From Phytopseudomonas argentinensis (GTDB taxonomy: Bacteria; Pseudomonadota; Gammaproteobacteria; Pseudomonadales; Pseudomonadaceae): DNA of 47,107 nt. Numbering within the stretch: position 1 is the first letter of the stretch; each line of letters starts with the position of its first letter. The notes under the pieces were generated by a model, which was not told the origin of the DNA, did no database searches, and worked only from the letters and a program-made list of their open reading frames with translations. Where the stretch lies: positions 1 to 47,107 of the forward strand of contig NZ_FORC01000008.1 in the NCBI RefSeq assembly GCF_900113905.1, given 5' to 3'. The position numbers and the translations under genes are program-made. Below, piece after piece: positions 23,520-36,264 of this stretch.

Positions 23520-24396
23520 GACGATAATAGTGCTCCAGCAGGCTCGGCAGACCGGCACGCCAGGCGCGCGGCTTGACGCCAAAGGTATGAAGGATCTTCT
23601 TGCACGCCAGCACGCCGTGCTGCGGCTCTTCCGCGGCGTCGCCCCTGGCGGCATGGGCCTGCCCGCAGATTTCCTCCAGCAGATTCTCGCGCAGGTGCCG
23701 GGCTTCGCTGAGAATCGCCTGGCCCAGCGCCAGCGCCGTGGTCGCTTCGTGGCCGCCGTAATGGTAGGTGCCCCACAGCGGCGCGGCGCAATCGAGCTGT
23801 TTGAGTACGGCAAGAATCACCCGCGCCGCATCATCCACCGGCGTCGGATTGCCACGCCGGTCGTCGGCCAGGAACAACGCCTTGTCGCGTTCGGCCCGCA
23901 CCAGAAACCGCGCCAGCAGGCCATCCGGGCTATCGTCGAGTATCCAGCCGAAACGCAGCAGTACGTGACGTGGGCACAGGGCGCGCACGCGCTGCTCCAT
24001 GCGCACCAATACCTGGCCACGCGGGCTGAGCGGCTGGGTGTCGTCCTTTTCGCTGTAGGCGGTCGCCCGTGCACCGTCGAACACCCGATAGCTGGACGGC
24101 TGCAGCAGGCGGATGTCGTGATGCTGGCAGAGTTCGGCCAGACGCTCGACAGCACGTTCCTGGGCGGCGAAACGCTCCGCGCTGACCCGGGAGGCCTGAA
24201 ACCAGTCGAAATAATAAGCGAGGTTGATCACCGCGTCGGGGCGGGTATCGTCGACCAACTGAGTCAGGCTGGCGGCATCCCAACCCTGGGCAGGCGGGCG
24301 CGGGGCGAGAAAACCGATATCCTCTTCGGCGCCCAGGCGAACCAACGCCCGACCCAGCGTACTGCCACCACCCAGCAACAACAGGCGCATGCGCAT
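23512..24396 (-). CDS. RmlD-like SDR family protein lacking catalytic Tyr/Lys
   Basis: 294 residues resembling dTDP-4-dehydrorhamnose reductase: Rossmann Gly motif 'LLGGGSTLG' near 8-15, 'PDAVINLAYYFDW' and 'LQPSSYRVFDG'. Where RmlD has the YxxxK pair after 'PLN', this protein reads 'PLSPRGQVLVRMEQ', so both Tyr and Lys are missing. It could bind a nucleotide sugar without reducing it, or serve as partner of the overlapping epimerase. The C-terminal part ('YHYGGHEATTALALGQAIL') keeps the RmlD substrate-domain pattern. First gene of the two. Confidence 0.8.
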   Translation of the reverse strand: MRMRLLLLGGGSTLGRALVRLGAEEDIGFLAPRPPAQGWDAASLTQLVDDTRPDAVINLAYYFDWFQASRVSAERFAAQERAVERLAELCQHHDIRLLQPSSYRVFDGARATAYSEKDDTQPLSPRGQVLVRMEQRVRALCPRHVLLRFGWILDDSPDGLLARFLVRAERDKALFLADDRRGNPTPVDDAARVILAVLKQLDCAAPLWGTYHYGGHEATTALALGQAILSEARHLRENLLEEICGQAHAARGDAAEEPQHGVLACKKILHTFGVKPRAWRAGLPSLLEHYYRHV

Positions 24397-24426
24397 AACG
24401 AAACTAGAAGCTCCACAATCAAATTT

Positions 24427-24463
24427 GAGTCAGCCCGGGCGTGAATGCCTGGGCGACTGACTC
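24427..24463 (-). promoter_or_regulatory. Long bulged stem-loop in the leader of the SDR pair
   Basis: GAGTCA and GCCCGGGC (24427-24440) pair with GCCTGGGC and TGACTC (24447-24463) across a GTGAAT loop, with a three-base bulge (GAC) and one G-T pair. It lies 30 bp before the RmlD-like start on the minus strand. It may be a leader structure or the terminator of an unseen transcript; no T-run follows. Confidence 0.4.
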
Positions 24464-24655
24464 TTGGCAGAGCCCGAACGTTCAGCCCCAATGGCCTGCA
24501 TTTTGCTGTTTTTGCCGCGCGCCGTCCAACCACGCTCACGCTCGCCGTGGCCGGCCCCCCGCGAACTCACCTGGCGATGCGAGTGCAGGCCGGCAACCCA
24601 GCGGCGTCACGCCGGTCTGAATGCCGAGCCCTTAGACATACCAAGGAAGCGCCAC

Positions 24656-25003
24656 GTGAGAAAACTGCTGTTCCTGGCCTGCTGCGCGATACTCGCCTAC
24701 GGGCTGTTCCGCCCCGAGCCGCCGCCCGACCTGTTCGATCAATCAGACAAGTTCCTGCACCTGATCGCCTTTGCCGGCCTTTCGCTGGTCACCCGTTTCG
24801 CCTTTCCCAGCGCCCCCGGCTGGTTGCTCTGGCCGCTCCTGTACGTCCAGGCGCCCCTGCTGGAATGGCTGCAGCATGTGCTCCAGCCAACCCGCGAGTT
24901 CAGTCCGCTGGACGTGCTGGCCAACCTGTGCGGCATCAACATCGCCCTGCTGCTGTGGATCTGCCAGGACCTGCTCCGCAAACGCTACTTCAGCCCGGCC
25001 TGA
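24656..25003 (+). CDS. VanZ-like membrane protein
   Basis: 115 residues from GTG 24656, with AAGGA about 9 bp upstream. The VanZ-fold pattern is present: 'DKFLHLIAFAGLSL' near residue 30, 'EWLQHVLQPTREFSPLDVLANLCGI' (in part) and four hydrophobic segments. VanZ was first described in teicoplanin resistance, but most homologues are of unknown function, and this short stand-alone form should not be read as resistance. It is divergent from the SDR genes and convergent with ssb. Confidence 0.75.
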   Translation: MRKLLFLACCAILAYGLFRPEPPPDLFDQSDKFLHLIAFAGLSLVTRFAFPSAPGWLLWPLLYVQAPLLEWLQHVLQPTREFSPLDVLANLCGINIALLLWICQDLLRKRYFSPA

Positions 25004-25023
25004 GCCCCAACCGGTAGAAACGA

Positions 25024-25048
25024 AAAGGCCCCGCAGTGCGGGGCCTTT
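25024..25048. terminator. Bidirectional terminator vanZ-like / ssb
   Basis: AAAGGCCCCGC and GCGGGGCCTTT form a perfect 11-bp stem with an AGT loop between two converging genes. A/T tracts flank both sides. Confidence 0.88.
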
Positions 25049-25062
25049 GTCAGCGCTGACGA

Positions 25063-25563
25063 TCAGAACGGAATGTCGTCATCGAAGCTGTCGTAGTCCT
25101 GGGCCGGCTGCGGCTTCTGCTGCTGCGGGGCGGACTGGCGCGGTGCCTGTTGCTGAGGCTCGCGCTGCGGAGCCGGGCGTGATTGACGCGGCGCGGAATC
25201 ACCGCCACCAGCGCCGTCAGGACGGCCGCCGAGCAGCTGCATGGTGCCGCCCATGTCGACGATGATCTCGGTGGTGTAGCGCTTCACGCCGTCCTTTTCC
25301 CACTCACGGGTTTGCAGCTTGCCCTCGATATACACCTGGGAACCCTTGCGCAGGTACTCACCGGCGATCTCGGCGACCTTGCCGAACAGCGACACACGGT
25401 GCCACTCGGTTTTCTCGACACGCTGACCGGTCTGCTTGTCCGTCCACTGTTCGCTGGTGGCCAGGCTCAGGTTGGTCACGGCATTGCCGCTGGGCAGATA
25501 GCGCGTTTCCGGATCCTGTCCGCAGGTACCGACCAGAATGACTTTGTTAACCCCACGGGCCAT
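25063..25563 (-). CDS. ssb: Single-stranded DNA-binding protein
   Basis: Coats single-stranded DNA in replication, repair and recombination. 166 residues: an N-terminal OB fold ('GVNKVILVGTCGQDPETRYL', 'EWHRVSLFGKVAEIAGEYL', quoted in part), then a Gln/Pro-rich linker and the acidic tip D-D-D-I-P-F that recruits partner proteins. AGGAG precedes ATG 25563. It lies 15 bp after the MFS gene on the same strand, and close to uvrA, the classical ssb-uvrA neighbourhood, here with the MFS gene between. Confidence 0.97.
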   Translation of the reverse strand: MARGVNKVILVGTCGQDPETRYLPSGNAVTNLSLATSEQWTDKQTGQRVEKTEWHRVSLFGKVAEIAGEYLRKGSQVYIEGKLQTREWEKDGVKRYTTEIIVDMGGTMQLLGGRPDGAGGGDSAPRQSRPAPQREPQQQAPRQSAPQQQKPQPAQDYDSFDDDIPF

Positions 25564-25578
25564 AACGCTCTCCTACTT

Positions 25579-26967
25579 TCAGCACGTCACTGGCGCCGCT
25601 TCGATCAAGCGCTGCAGCGACGTGCGATCCAATTGTTGGGTATCCACTTTCACATAGATGGCGGCCTCTTCGACCACCACGACGGCATCAGCCACGCCTG
25701 GCGTAGCCTGAATTCGCTCGGCCAGCCCCACTTCCTGCAACGCCGCACCGGAGAGCGGCAACCGCAGGCTGGTCACATACGGCGGTTCGCGCATAGTAAC
25801 AGCAAAGGCCAGCCAGAGAACCGTCAACAGTGCGCAGCCGCCGAACACGCCTGCCAGCCCGTAGTGCTGGTACAGCCAGCCGCCAAGGATGCCGCCCAGG
25901 GCTGAGCCGAGGAACTGGCTGGTCGAATAGACGCCCATCGCCGTGCCCTTGCCGCCGGCGGGCGCCACCTTGCTGATCAGCGAGGGTAGCGAGGCCTCCA
26001 GCAGGTTGAACGCGGTGAAGAACACCACGATGCCCAGCACCAGGTTGCGCAGGCCATGGCCGAACGCCCAGAAGAACAGCTCGCAGCCGAGCAGCACCAT
26101 CACCGAGCCAATCAGCACGCGGCGCATCTGGCGTTTTTTCTCGCCATAGATGATGAACGGCACCATCAGGAAGAAGCCGCCCAGCAGCGCGGTGAGATAC
26201 ACCCACCAATGCTGCTCCTTGGGCAGGCCGCCCTGCTCCACCAGGGCCAGCGGCAAGGCGATGAAGCTGGCCATGAGAATGGCGTGCAGGGCGAAGATGG
26301 CGAAGTCCAGGCGCAACAGATCCGGGTGGGTCAGGGTTGGCCACAATGCCTGCCTGGCCACACCCGACTCGCGGTGTTGCAGCGGGCCGGCACTGGAGGG
26401 CACCAGGCCGGCGACAATCACGATACCCAGCAGCGCCATGACGCCGGTGGCCAGGAACAGCCCGGACAGGCCAAAAGCGCGGGTCAGCAAGGGGCCGACC
26501 ACCATGGCCACGGCGAACGACAAGCCGATGCTCATGCCGATCATGGCCATGGCCTTGGTACGATGCTGCTCGCGGGTCAAGTCGGAGAGCAGCGCCATCA
26601 CCGCCGCGGAAATCGCCCCGGCACCTTGCAGCACGCGCCCGGCGATCACCCCCCAGATGGAATCGGCATTGGCCGCCAGCAAACTGCCGGCCGCGAAGAT
26701 CACCAGGCCGAAGTAGATCACCGGCCGCCGACCGATACGGTCGGAGATCACCCCGAAGGGAATCTGCAGAAAGGCCTGGGTCAGACCGTAGGCACCGATC
26801 GCCAGACCGATCAGGGCCGGGGTTGAACCGGCGAGCTCCTGCCCATAGGTAGCCAATACCGGCAGCACCATGAACATGCCCAGCATGCGGAATGCGAACA
26901 CCAATGCCAGCCCACCGGCTGCACGAGTTTCCGCGCCACTCATGCGTTCGCTGTGCGAATCGCCCAT
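25579..26967 (-). CDS. MFS transporter with C-terminal ferredoxin-like domain (YajR-type)
   Basis: A drug/proton antiporter-like carrier with 12 hydrophobic segments and the MFS motif A 'GVISDRIGRRPVI', plus 'GRVLQGAGAISAAVMALLSDLT' (TM5 region, quoted in part). After the last helix, residues of about 385-462 form a soluble domain ('LQEVGLAERIQATPGVADAVVVVEEAAIYVKVDTQQLD' in pieces), like the YAM domain of E. coli YajR. ATG 26967 yields 462 aa; the frame to 27045 lacks support. It is divergent from uvrA and cotranscribed with ssb, judging by spacing. Substrate unknown. Confidence 0.83.
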   Translation of the reverse strand: MGDSHSERMSGAETRAAGGLALVFAFRMLGMFMVLPVLATYGQELAGSTPALIGLAIGAYGLTQAFLQIPFGVISDRIGRRPVIYFGLVIFAAGSLLAANADSIWGVIAGRVLQGAGAISAAVMALLSDLTREQHRTKAMAMIGMSIGLSFAVAMVVGPLLTRAFGLSGLFLATGVMALLGIVIVAGLVPSSAGPLQHRESGVARQALWPTLTHPDLLRLDFAIFALHAILMASFIALPLALVEQGGLPKEQHWWVYLTALLGGFFLMVPFIIYGEKKRQMRRVLIGSVMVLLGCELFFWAFGHGLRNLVLGIVVFFTAFNLLEASLPSLISKVAPAGGKGTAMGVYSTSQFLGSALGGILGGWLYQHYGLAGVFGGCALLTVLWLAFAVTMREPPYVTSLRLPLSGAALQEVGLAERIQATPGVADAVVVVEEAAIYVKVDTQQLDRTSLQRLIEAAPVTC

Positions 26968-27036
26968 CGTCGATAACCTGTTGAAACAAGCCGGCGATTC
27001 TACCAGTCGAAACCCTACTGGCACAGCAGCGGCGCT

Positions 27037-27066
27037 TTGCCGCACAACTGTTGCCGCCCGTATACT
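27037..27066 (+). promoter_or_regulatory. Candidate uvrA promoter
   Basis: TTGCCG (27037-27042) and TATACT (27061-27066) are separated by 18 bp, a good sigma70 fit, and would start about 85 bp before uvrA. I see no CTGT-N8-ACAG LexA box overlapping it. Confidence 0.55.
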
Positions 27067-27154
27067 CGGCGGTTTATCCGCCCGCCAGGCGAGGCTGTAG
27101 CAAGGGCCTCCTGCACAGACAGCGACGATAACCCAGTCAGCTTAGAGGTTCCTT

Positions 27155-29989
<2,835 letters not shown>

Positions 29990-30007
29990 TCATTGGCCCG
30001 ATACGAA

Positions 30008-30036
30008 AAAGCCCCGCAGATGCGGGGCTTTCTTTT
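30008..30036. terminator. Bidirectional terminator uvrA / ferritin
   Basis: AAAGCCCCGCA pairs with TGCGGGGCTTT around a GA turn, followed on the plus strand by CTTTTT and on the minus strand by TTTTCG. It serves two converging genes. Confidence 0.9.
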
Positions 30037-30047
30037 TGCTGCCGTTC

Positions 30048-30512
30048 TTACATCTGGCTTTGCAGGTACTTCTCCAGGCCCAGCTTGGCGATCAACTGCA
30101 GCTGGATTTCCAGCCAATAGGCATGGTCTTCCTCGGTGTCCTTGAGCTGCAGGAGCAGGATGTCACGGGTCTGGTAATCCTGGTGGCGTTCGCACAGCTC
30201 GATGCCTTTGCTCAGCGCGGCACGCACCTGGTACTCGAGGGCCAGATCCAGCTTCAGCGCATCCGGCACGGTCTGTCCGAAGGTGAAGGCATCCGGCACC
30301 ATGTCCGGTACGCCTTCAAGAAAGAGAATGCGCTTGAGCAGCGCATCGGCGTGCTGGGTCTCCTCCTCCATCTCGTGATTGATCCGCTCGTAGAGCTTGC
30401 TGAAGCCCCAGTCCTCGTACTGACGCGAGTGGATGAAGTACTGATCGCGCGCGGCCAGCTCCCCCTTGAGCAGGGTCTTGAGGTAGTCGATGACTTCGAT
30501 ATGGCCCTTCAT
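30048..30512 (-). CDS. bfrA: Ferritin-like iron-storage protein (FtnA/BfrA type)
   Basis: 154 residues of the bacterioferritin family, forming 24-mer shells that oxidise and store iron. Ferroxidase ligands E18, E51, H54 and, near the C-terminus, 'DTEEDHAYWLE' are in place. At position 52, where true bacterioferritins have the haem-ligand Met, it has Thr ('EEETQHAD'). It should therefore not bind haem in the usual way, in line with the P. aeruginosa BfrA/FtnA protein. It neighbours katG, so iron storage and peroxide defence sit together. The symbol ftnA is equally suitable. Confidence 0.9.
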   Translation of the reverse strand: MKGHIEVIDYLKTLLKGELAARDQYFIHSRQYEDWGFSKLYERINHEMEEETQHADALLKRILFLEGVPDMVPDAFTFGQTVPDALKLDLALEYQVRAALSKGIELCERHQDYQTRDILLLQLKDTEEDHAYWLEIQLQLIAKLGLEKYLQSQM

Positions 30513-30580
30513 GCGCGGAATCCTTGGTGCAGCGAATGGAATGGGTGAATGCTCGACCCATCACCGGCCCGGGTCAAGTA

Positions 30581-30609
30581 AAAAGCACAACGCCCCCATA
30601 AGGAGGCGT
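30581..30609 (-). terminator. Terminator downstream of katG
   Basis: On the minus strand ACGCCTCC pairs with GGGGGCGT (one G-T pair) around TTAT and is followed by TGTGCTTTTT. It lies 47 bp after the katG stop, before the ferritin gene. Confidence 0.8.
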
Positions 30610-30655
30610 CGGCTACAGCAGCTCAGCGGTCCGGGCGCAAGTGCCCGGCCATGAG

Positions 30656-32947
<2,292 letters not shown>

Positions 32948-33076
32948 GTCACTCTCCTTACCTGGCCTGATCGTTCCCGGCTGAGCGGGATTGGCGTTGA
33001 GTATTGACGAGCACAAGCGAAGCGACAAATGAATAACAACTTACAGTGTGATAGTTTTTTACTAAAACTCAGGCAT

Positions 33077-33105
33077 AAAAAAACCGGGCCTGAGCCCGGT
33101 TTTTT
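33077..33105. terminator. Terminator of the alpha ribosomal operon
   Basis: ACCGGGC pairs with GCCCGGT around CTGA, flanked by A and T runs of five to seven bases. On the minus strand it lies 14 bp after rplQ and gives a strong U-run before katG. Confidence 0.92.
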
Positions 33106-33119
33106 CTTGCAACGATGCC

Positions 33120-33506
33120 TTACTCGGCAGCTTCTACTGCGCCGCCGACCGGACGGTCGACCAGCTCAACATAAGCCATCGGGGCATTGTCGCCAGCGCG
33201 GAAACCGCACTTGAGGATACGCAGGTAACCGCCCTGACGGGTGGCGTAGCGCTTGCCCAGATCGTTGAACAGCTTGCCAACGATAGCTTTCGAACGGGTA
33301 CGGTCGAAAGCCAGACGACGGTTAGCAACGCTGTCTTCTTTAGCCAGGGTGATCAGCGGCTCGGCAACGCGACGCAGCTCCTTGGCTTTCGGCAGAGTAG
33401 TTTTGATCAGCTCATGCTCGAACAGCGATACCGCCATGTTCTGAAACATGGCCTTGCGGTGAGCGCTGGTGCGGCTGAGGTGACGGCCACTTTTACGATG
33501 ACGCAT
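33120..33506 (-). CDS. rplQ: 50S ribosomal protein L17
   Basis: 128 residues beginning MRHRKSGRHLSRTSAHRKAM, the conserved L17 N-terminus that lines the peptide exit region. The body carries 'LFEHELIKTTLPKAKELRRV' and a normal C-terminus ending in acidic residues. Last gene of the alpha operon, 43 bp after rpoA, followed by a strong terminator. Confidence 0.98.
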   Translation of the reverse strand: MRHRKSGRHLSRTSAHRKAMFQNMAVSLFEHELIKTTLPKAKELRRVAEPLITLAKEDSVANRRLAFDRTRSKAIVGKLFNDLGKRYATRQGGYLRILKCGFRAGDNAPMAYVELVDRPVGGAVEAAE

Positions 33507-33549
33507 GGTTCAATTCCTTACCAAACTACACGTTCGGTGATGATGACGA

Positions 33550-34551
33550 TCAGGCAGTCGCCTTGTCGTCTTTCTTCAGACTTGCCGGCGGCCAGTTGTC
33601 GAGGCGCATACCGAGGGACAGACCACGGGAAGCCAGAACGTCCTTGATTTCAGTCAGGGATTTCTTGCCCAGGTTCGGCGTTTTGAGCAGCTCTACTTCG
33701 GTGCGCTGGATCAGGTCACCGATGTAGTAGATGTTCTCTGCCTTGAGGCAGTTGGCCGAACGAACGGTCAGTTCCAGGTCATCAACCGGACGGAGCAGGA
33801 TCGGATCGATCTCGTCTTCCTGTTCGATTACCACAGGCTCGCTGTCACCTTTGAGGTCGACGAATGCAGCCAGCTGCTGTTGCAGGATGGTTGCAGCACG
33901 ACGGATGGCCTCTTCAGGATCCAGGGTACCGTTGGTTTCGAGGTCGATAACCAGCTTGTCCAGGTTGGTACGCTGCTCGACGCGAGCGTTTTCCACCACG
34001 TAAGACACGCGACGCACCGGGCTGAAGGAAGAGTCGAGCTGCAAGCGACCGATGCTGCGGCTCTCGTCTTCATCACTCTGGCGCGAATCGGCCGGCTCAT
34101 AGCCGCGACCACGAGCTACCACGAGCTTCATGTTCAGCGCGCCATTGGAGGCCAGGTTGGCGATTACGTGGTCGCCGTTGACGATTTCAACATCATGATC
34201 CAGCTGAATGTCGGCAGCGGTTACGACGCCAGAGCCCTTCTTCGCCAGAGTCAGTGTAACTTCGTCTCGACCGTGCAGTTTGATGGCCAGACCTTTGAGG
34301 TTGAGCAGGATTTCAATGACATCTTCCTGAACACCTTCAATGGCGCTGTACTCATGGAGTACACCGTCAATCTCGGCCTCGACTACTGCACAGCCAGGCA
34401 TGGAGGACAACAGGATGCGACGCAGCGCGTTGCCCAGGGTATGGCCAAAACCACGCTCGAGAGGCTCGAGGGTGATCTTGGCGCGGGTCTGACTGACCAC
34501 CTGCACATCGATATGGCGGGGGGTCAGGAACTCATTTACCGAAATCTGCAT
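33550..34551 (-). CDS. rpoA: RNA polymerase alpha subunit
   Basis: 333 residues. The N-terminal domain, for dimerisation and assembly, holds 'LEPLERGFGHTLGNALRRIL' and 'EIDGVLHEYSAIEGV'. A flexible linker is followed by the C-terminal DNA/activator-binding domain ('LRPVDDLELTVRSANCL', 'LLKTPNLGKKSLTEIKDVL'). All normal for gamma-proteobacteria. It lies between rpsD and rplQ in the alpha operon, where it is coupled to ribosome synthesis. Confidence 0.98.
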   Translation of the reverse strand: MQISVNEFLTPRHIDVQVVSQTRAKITLEPLERGFGHTLGNALRRILLSSMPGCAVVEAEIDGVLHEYSAIEGVQEDVIEILLNLKGLAIKLHGRDEVTLTLAKKGSGVVTAADIQLDHDVEIVNGDHVIANLASNGALNMKLVVARGRGYEPADSRQSDEDESRSIGRLQLDSSFSPVRRVSYVVENARVEQRTNLDKLVIDLETNGTLDPEEAIRRAATILQQQLAAFVDLKGDSEPVVIEQEDEIDPILLRPVDDLELTVRSANCLKAENIYYIGDLIQRTEVELLKTPNLGKKSLTEIKDVLASRGLSLGMRLDNWPPASLKKDDKATA

Positions 34552-34573
34552 GGATGCACCTATTTTCTAGCCC

Positions 34574-35194
34574 TTACTTGGAGTAGAGCTCGACAATCAG
34601 GCTCTCGTTGATGTCAGCGGAGAGATCACCACGAACCGGAACGCTTTTGAACACGCCGGATTTCTTCTCGGTGTCTACATCTACCCACTCAACACGGCCA
34701 CGCTGAGCACACAGCTCAAGAGCCTGAACGATGCGCAGCTGATTCTTCGACTTCTCGCGAACTGCAACCACGTCACCAGCTTTGACCTGGTAGGACGGTA
34801 CGTTGACAGTCTTGCCGTTCACGCTGATCGCTTTGTGCGAAACCAGCTGACGGGATTCAGCGCGGGTAGCACCGAAGCCCATGCGGTAAACGACGTTGTC
34901 CAGGCGGCACTCGAGCAGTTGCAGGAGGTTCTCGCCGGTAGCGCCTTTCTGGCTGGCTGCCTGCTTGTAGTAACCGCTGAACTGACGCTCGAGGACACCG
35001 TAGATACGACGAACTTTTTGCTTCTCACGCAGCTGGGTGCCGTAGTCGGACTGACGGCCACGGCGCTGACCGTGGATACCTGGGGCTGCTTCGATGTTGC
35101 ACTTCGATTCCAGAGCGCGAACGCCGCTTTTCAGGAAAAGATCAGTGCCTTCACGACGAGACAGTTTGCATTTGGGACCAATGTAACGAGCCAT
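34574..35194 (-). CDS. rpsD: 30S ribosomal protein S4
   Basis: 206 residues; primary 16S rRNA binder, and in E. coli the translational repressor of the alpha operon. 'MARYIGPKCKLSRREG' at the N-terminus and the S4 RNA-binding module 'RLDNVVYRMGFGATRAESRQ' are visible. Only two Cys (9 and 32) are present in the N-terminal region, so it is the zinc-free type. 22 bp before rpoA. Confidence 0.98.
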   Translation of the reverse strand: MARYIGPKCKLSRREGTDLFLKSGVRALESKCNIEAAPGIHGQRRGRQSDYGTQLREKQKVRRIYGVLERQFSGYYKQAASQKGATGENLLQLLECRLDNVVYRMGFGATRAESRQLVSHKAISVNGKTVNVPSYQVKAGDVVAVREKSKNQLRIVQALELCAQRGRVEWVDVDTEKKSGVFKSVPVRGDLSADINESLIVELYSK

Positions 35195-35211
35195 TTCTCA
35201 CTGTCTCCTGA

Positions 35212-35601
35212 TTACACGCGACGCTTCTTCGAAGGACGGCACCCGTTATGCGGGATGGGCGTCACATCGGTGATGCTGGCGATCTTGTAACCGCAACCGT
35301 TAAGCGCACGGACTGCGGACTCACGACCCGGACCTGGGCCCTTGACGTTGACGTCGAGGTTCTTCAGGCCATATTCCAGCGCAGCTTGACCAGCACGCTC
35401 GGCAGCCACCTGGGCAGCGAACGGGGTGGACTTGCGGGAACCGCGGAAACCCGAGCCGCCGGAGGTTGCCCAGGACAGGGCGTTACCTTGACGATCGGTG
35501 ATGGTCACGATGGTGTTGTTGAAAGAAGCGTGGATGTGGGCGATGCCATCAACCACCGTCTTCTTGACTTTCTTACGAGTACGAGCAGCAGGTTTTGCCA
35601 T
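35212..35601 (-). CDS. rpsK: 30S ribosomal protein S11
   Basis: 129 residues with the S11 marks 'IAHIHASFNNTIVTITDRQGN', quoted in part, 'GSGFRGSRKSTPFAAQ' and the basic C-terminus 'PHNGCRPSKKRRV'. Sits on the 30S platform near the mRNA exit. 30 bp downstream of rpsM and 17 bp before rpsD. Confidence 0.98.
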   Translation of the reverse strand: MAKPAARTRKKVKKTVVDGIAHIHASFNNTIVTITDRQGNALSWATSGGSGFRGSRKSTPFAAQVAAERAGQAALEYGLKNLDVNVKGPGPGRESAVRALNGCGYKIASITDVTPIPHNGCRPSKKRRV

Positions 35602-35631
35602 GACTAAATTCCTGTCGATTCGCGAACGCGA

Positions 35632-35988
35632 TTACTTGCGGATCGGCTTACGCGGGCCCTTACGGGTGCGTGCGTTGGTCTTGGTGCGCTGACCGCGAAC
35701 CGGCAGACCTTTACGATGACGCAGGCCGCGGTAGCAACCCAGATCCATCAAGCGCTTGATTTTCATGTTCACTTCGCGGCGCAGATCACCCTCGGTATTA
35801 ACCTTGGCAACCTCACCACGCAGCTGCTCGATCTGCTCGTCAGAGAGATCCTTGATCTTTGCTGCCGGATTGACACCGGTAGCGGCACAGATTTTCTGCG
35901 CAGTAGTGCGACCAACACCAAAGATGTAGGTCAGCGAGATAACAGCGTGCTTGTTATCCGGAATGTTAACGCCTGCAATACGGGCCAT
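35632..35988 (-). CDS. rpsM: 30S ribosomal protein S13
   Basis: 118 residues, 'MARIAGVNIPDNKHAVISLT' at the start and the conserved basic tail 'RGLRHRKGLPVRGQRTKTNA'. It contacts the P-site tRNA and the subunit bridge. First gene of the alpha operon, 131 bp from rpmJ; a promoter candidate and a hairpin lie in that gap. Confidence 0.98.
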   Translation of the reverse strand: MARIAGVNIPDNKHAVISLTYIFGVGRTTAQKICAATGVNPAAKIKDLSDEQIEQLRGEVAKVNTEGDLRREVNMKIKRLMDLGCYRGLRHRKGLPVRGQRTKTNARTRKGPRKPIRK

Positions 35989-36047
35989 TCAGTGGAACTC
36001 CAATTGACAGCTACCTACGCCCCGGGAGCCAAGAAATAGGGCGCGAG

Positions 36048-36076
36048 ATATTATCGCTGTAGAAACAAATAATCAA
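36048..36076 (-). promoter_or_regulatory. Candidate alpha-operon promoter
   Basis: Read on the minus strand, TTGATT (36071-36076) and TAATAT (36048-36053) are spaced 17 bp. Transcription would start about 50 bp before rpsM, after the rpmJ hairpin. This gives the alpha operon its own start besides read-through from spc. Confidence 0.6.
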
Positions 36077-36100
36077 CCCGGCAGCGCACTAGCTGCCGGG
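36077..36100 (-). terminator. Hairpin between rpmJ and rpsM
   Basis: CCCGGCAGC and GCTGCCGGG make a 9-bp perfect stem with a six-base loop; on the minus strand TTGATTATTTG follows. It is a terminator or processing signal at the spc/alpha boundary, with an interrupted U-run. Confidence 0.65.
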
Positions 36101-36119
36101 CTTATAGCTTCGATCACAC

Positions 36120-36236
36120 TCAGCCTTGGCGCTGCTTGTGACGCGGTTCAGCGCTGCAAATTACCCGTACCACACCTTCACGGCGAATAATTTTGCAGTT
36201 ACGGCACAGCTTTTTCACCGATGCACGAACTTTCAT
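36120..36236 (-). CDS. rpmJ: 50S ribosomal protein L36
   Basis: A 38-residue protein, '[20 protein letters not shown]' at the start. The zinc ribbon is complete (C11, C14, C27, H33), so this is the zinc-dependent C+ form. Zinc-free paralogues elsewhere in the genome are often Zur-controlled, a possible link to the Zur-like operon in this window. Last gene of the spc operon, 28 bp after secY. Confidence 0.97.
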
Positions 36237-36264
36237 CACCAACTCCTCGAACCTTATGGACACT

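Noticed and set aside
24656..25003. Glycopeptide resistance from the VanZ-like gene
   Set aside because: VanZ-fold proteins are widespread and mostly unrelated to resistance; no other van genes are present and the organism is Gram-negative.
26968..27154. LexA (SOS) box for uvrA
   Set aside because: CTGT and ACAG elements occur, but not with the 8-base spacing of CTGT-N8-ACAG.
32990..33076. OxyR-like site upstream of katG
   Set aside because: CTAT and TAAG/TCAT fragments appear at 7-base spacing, but the first half-site is off by one base (six-base spacer) and several positions mismatch, so it is not strong enough to call.
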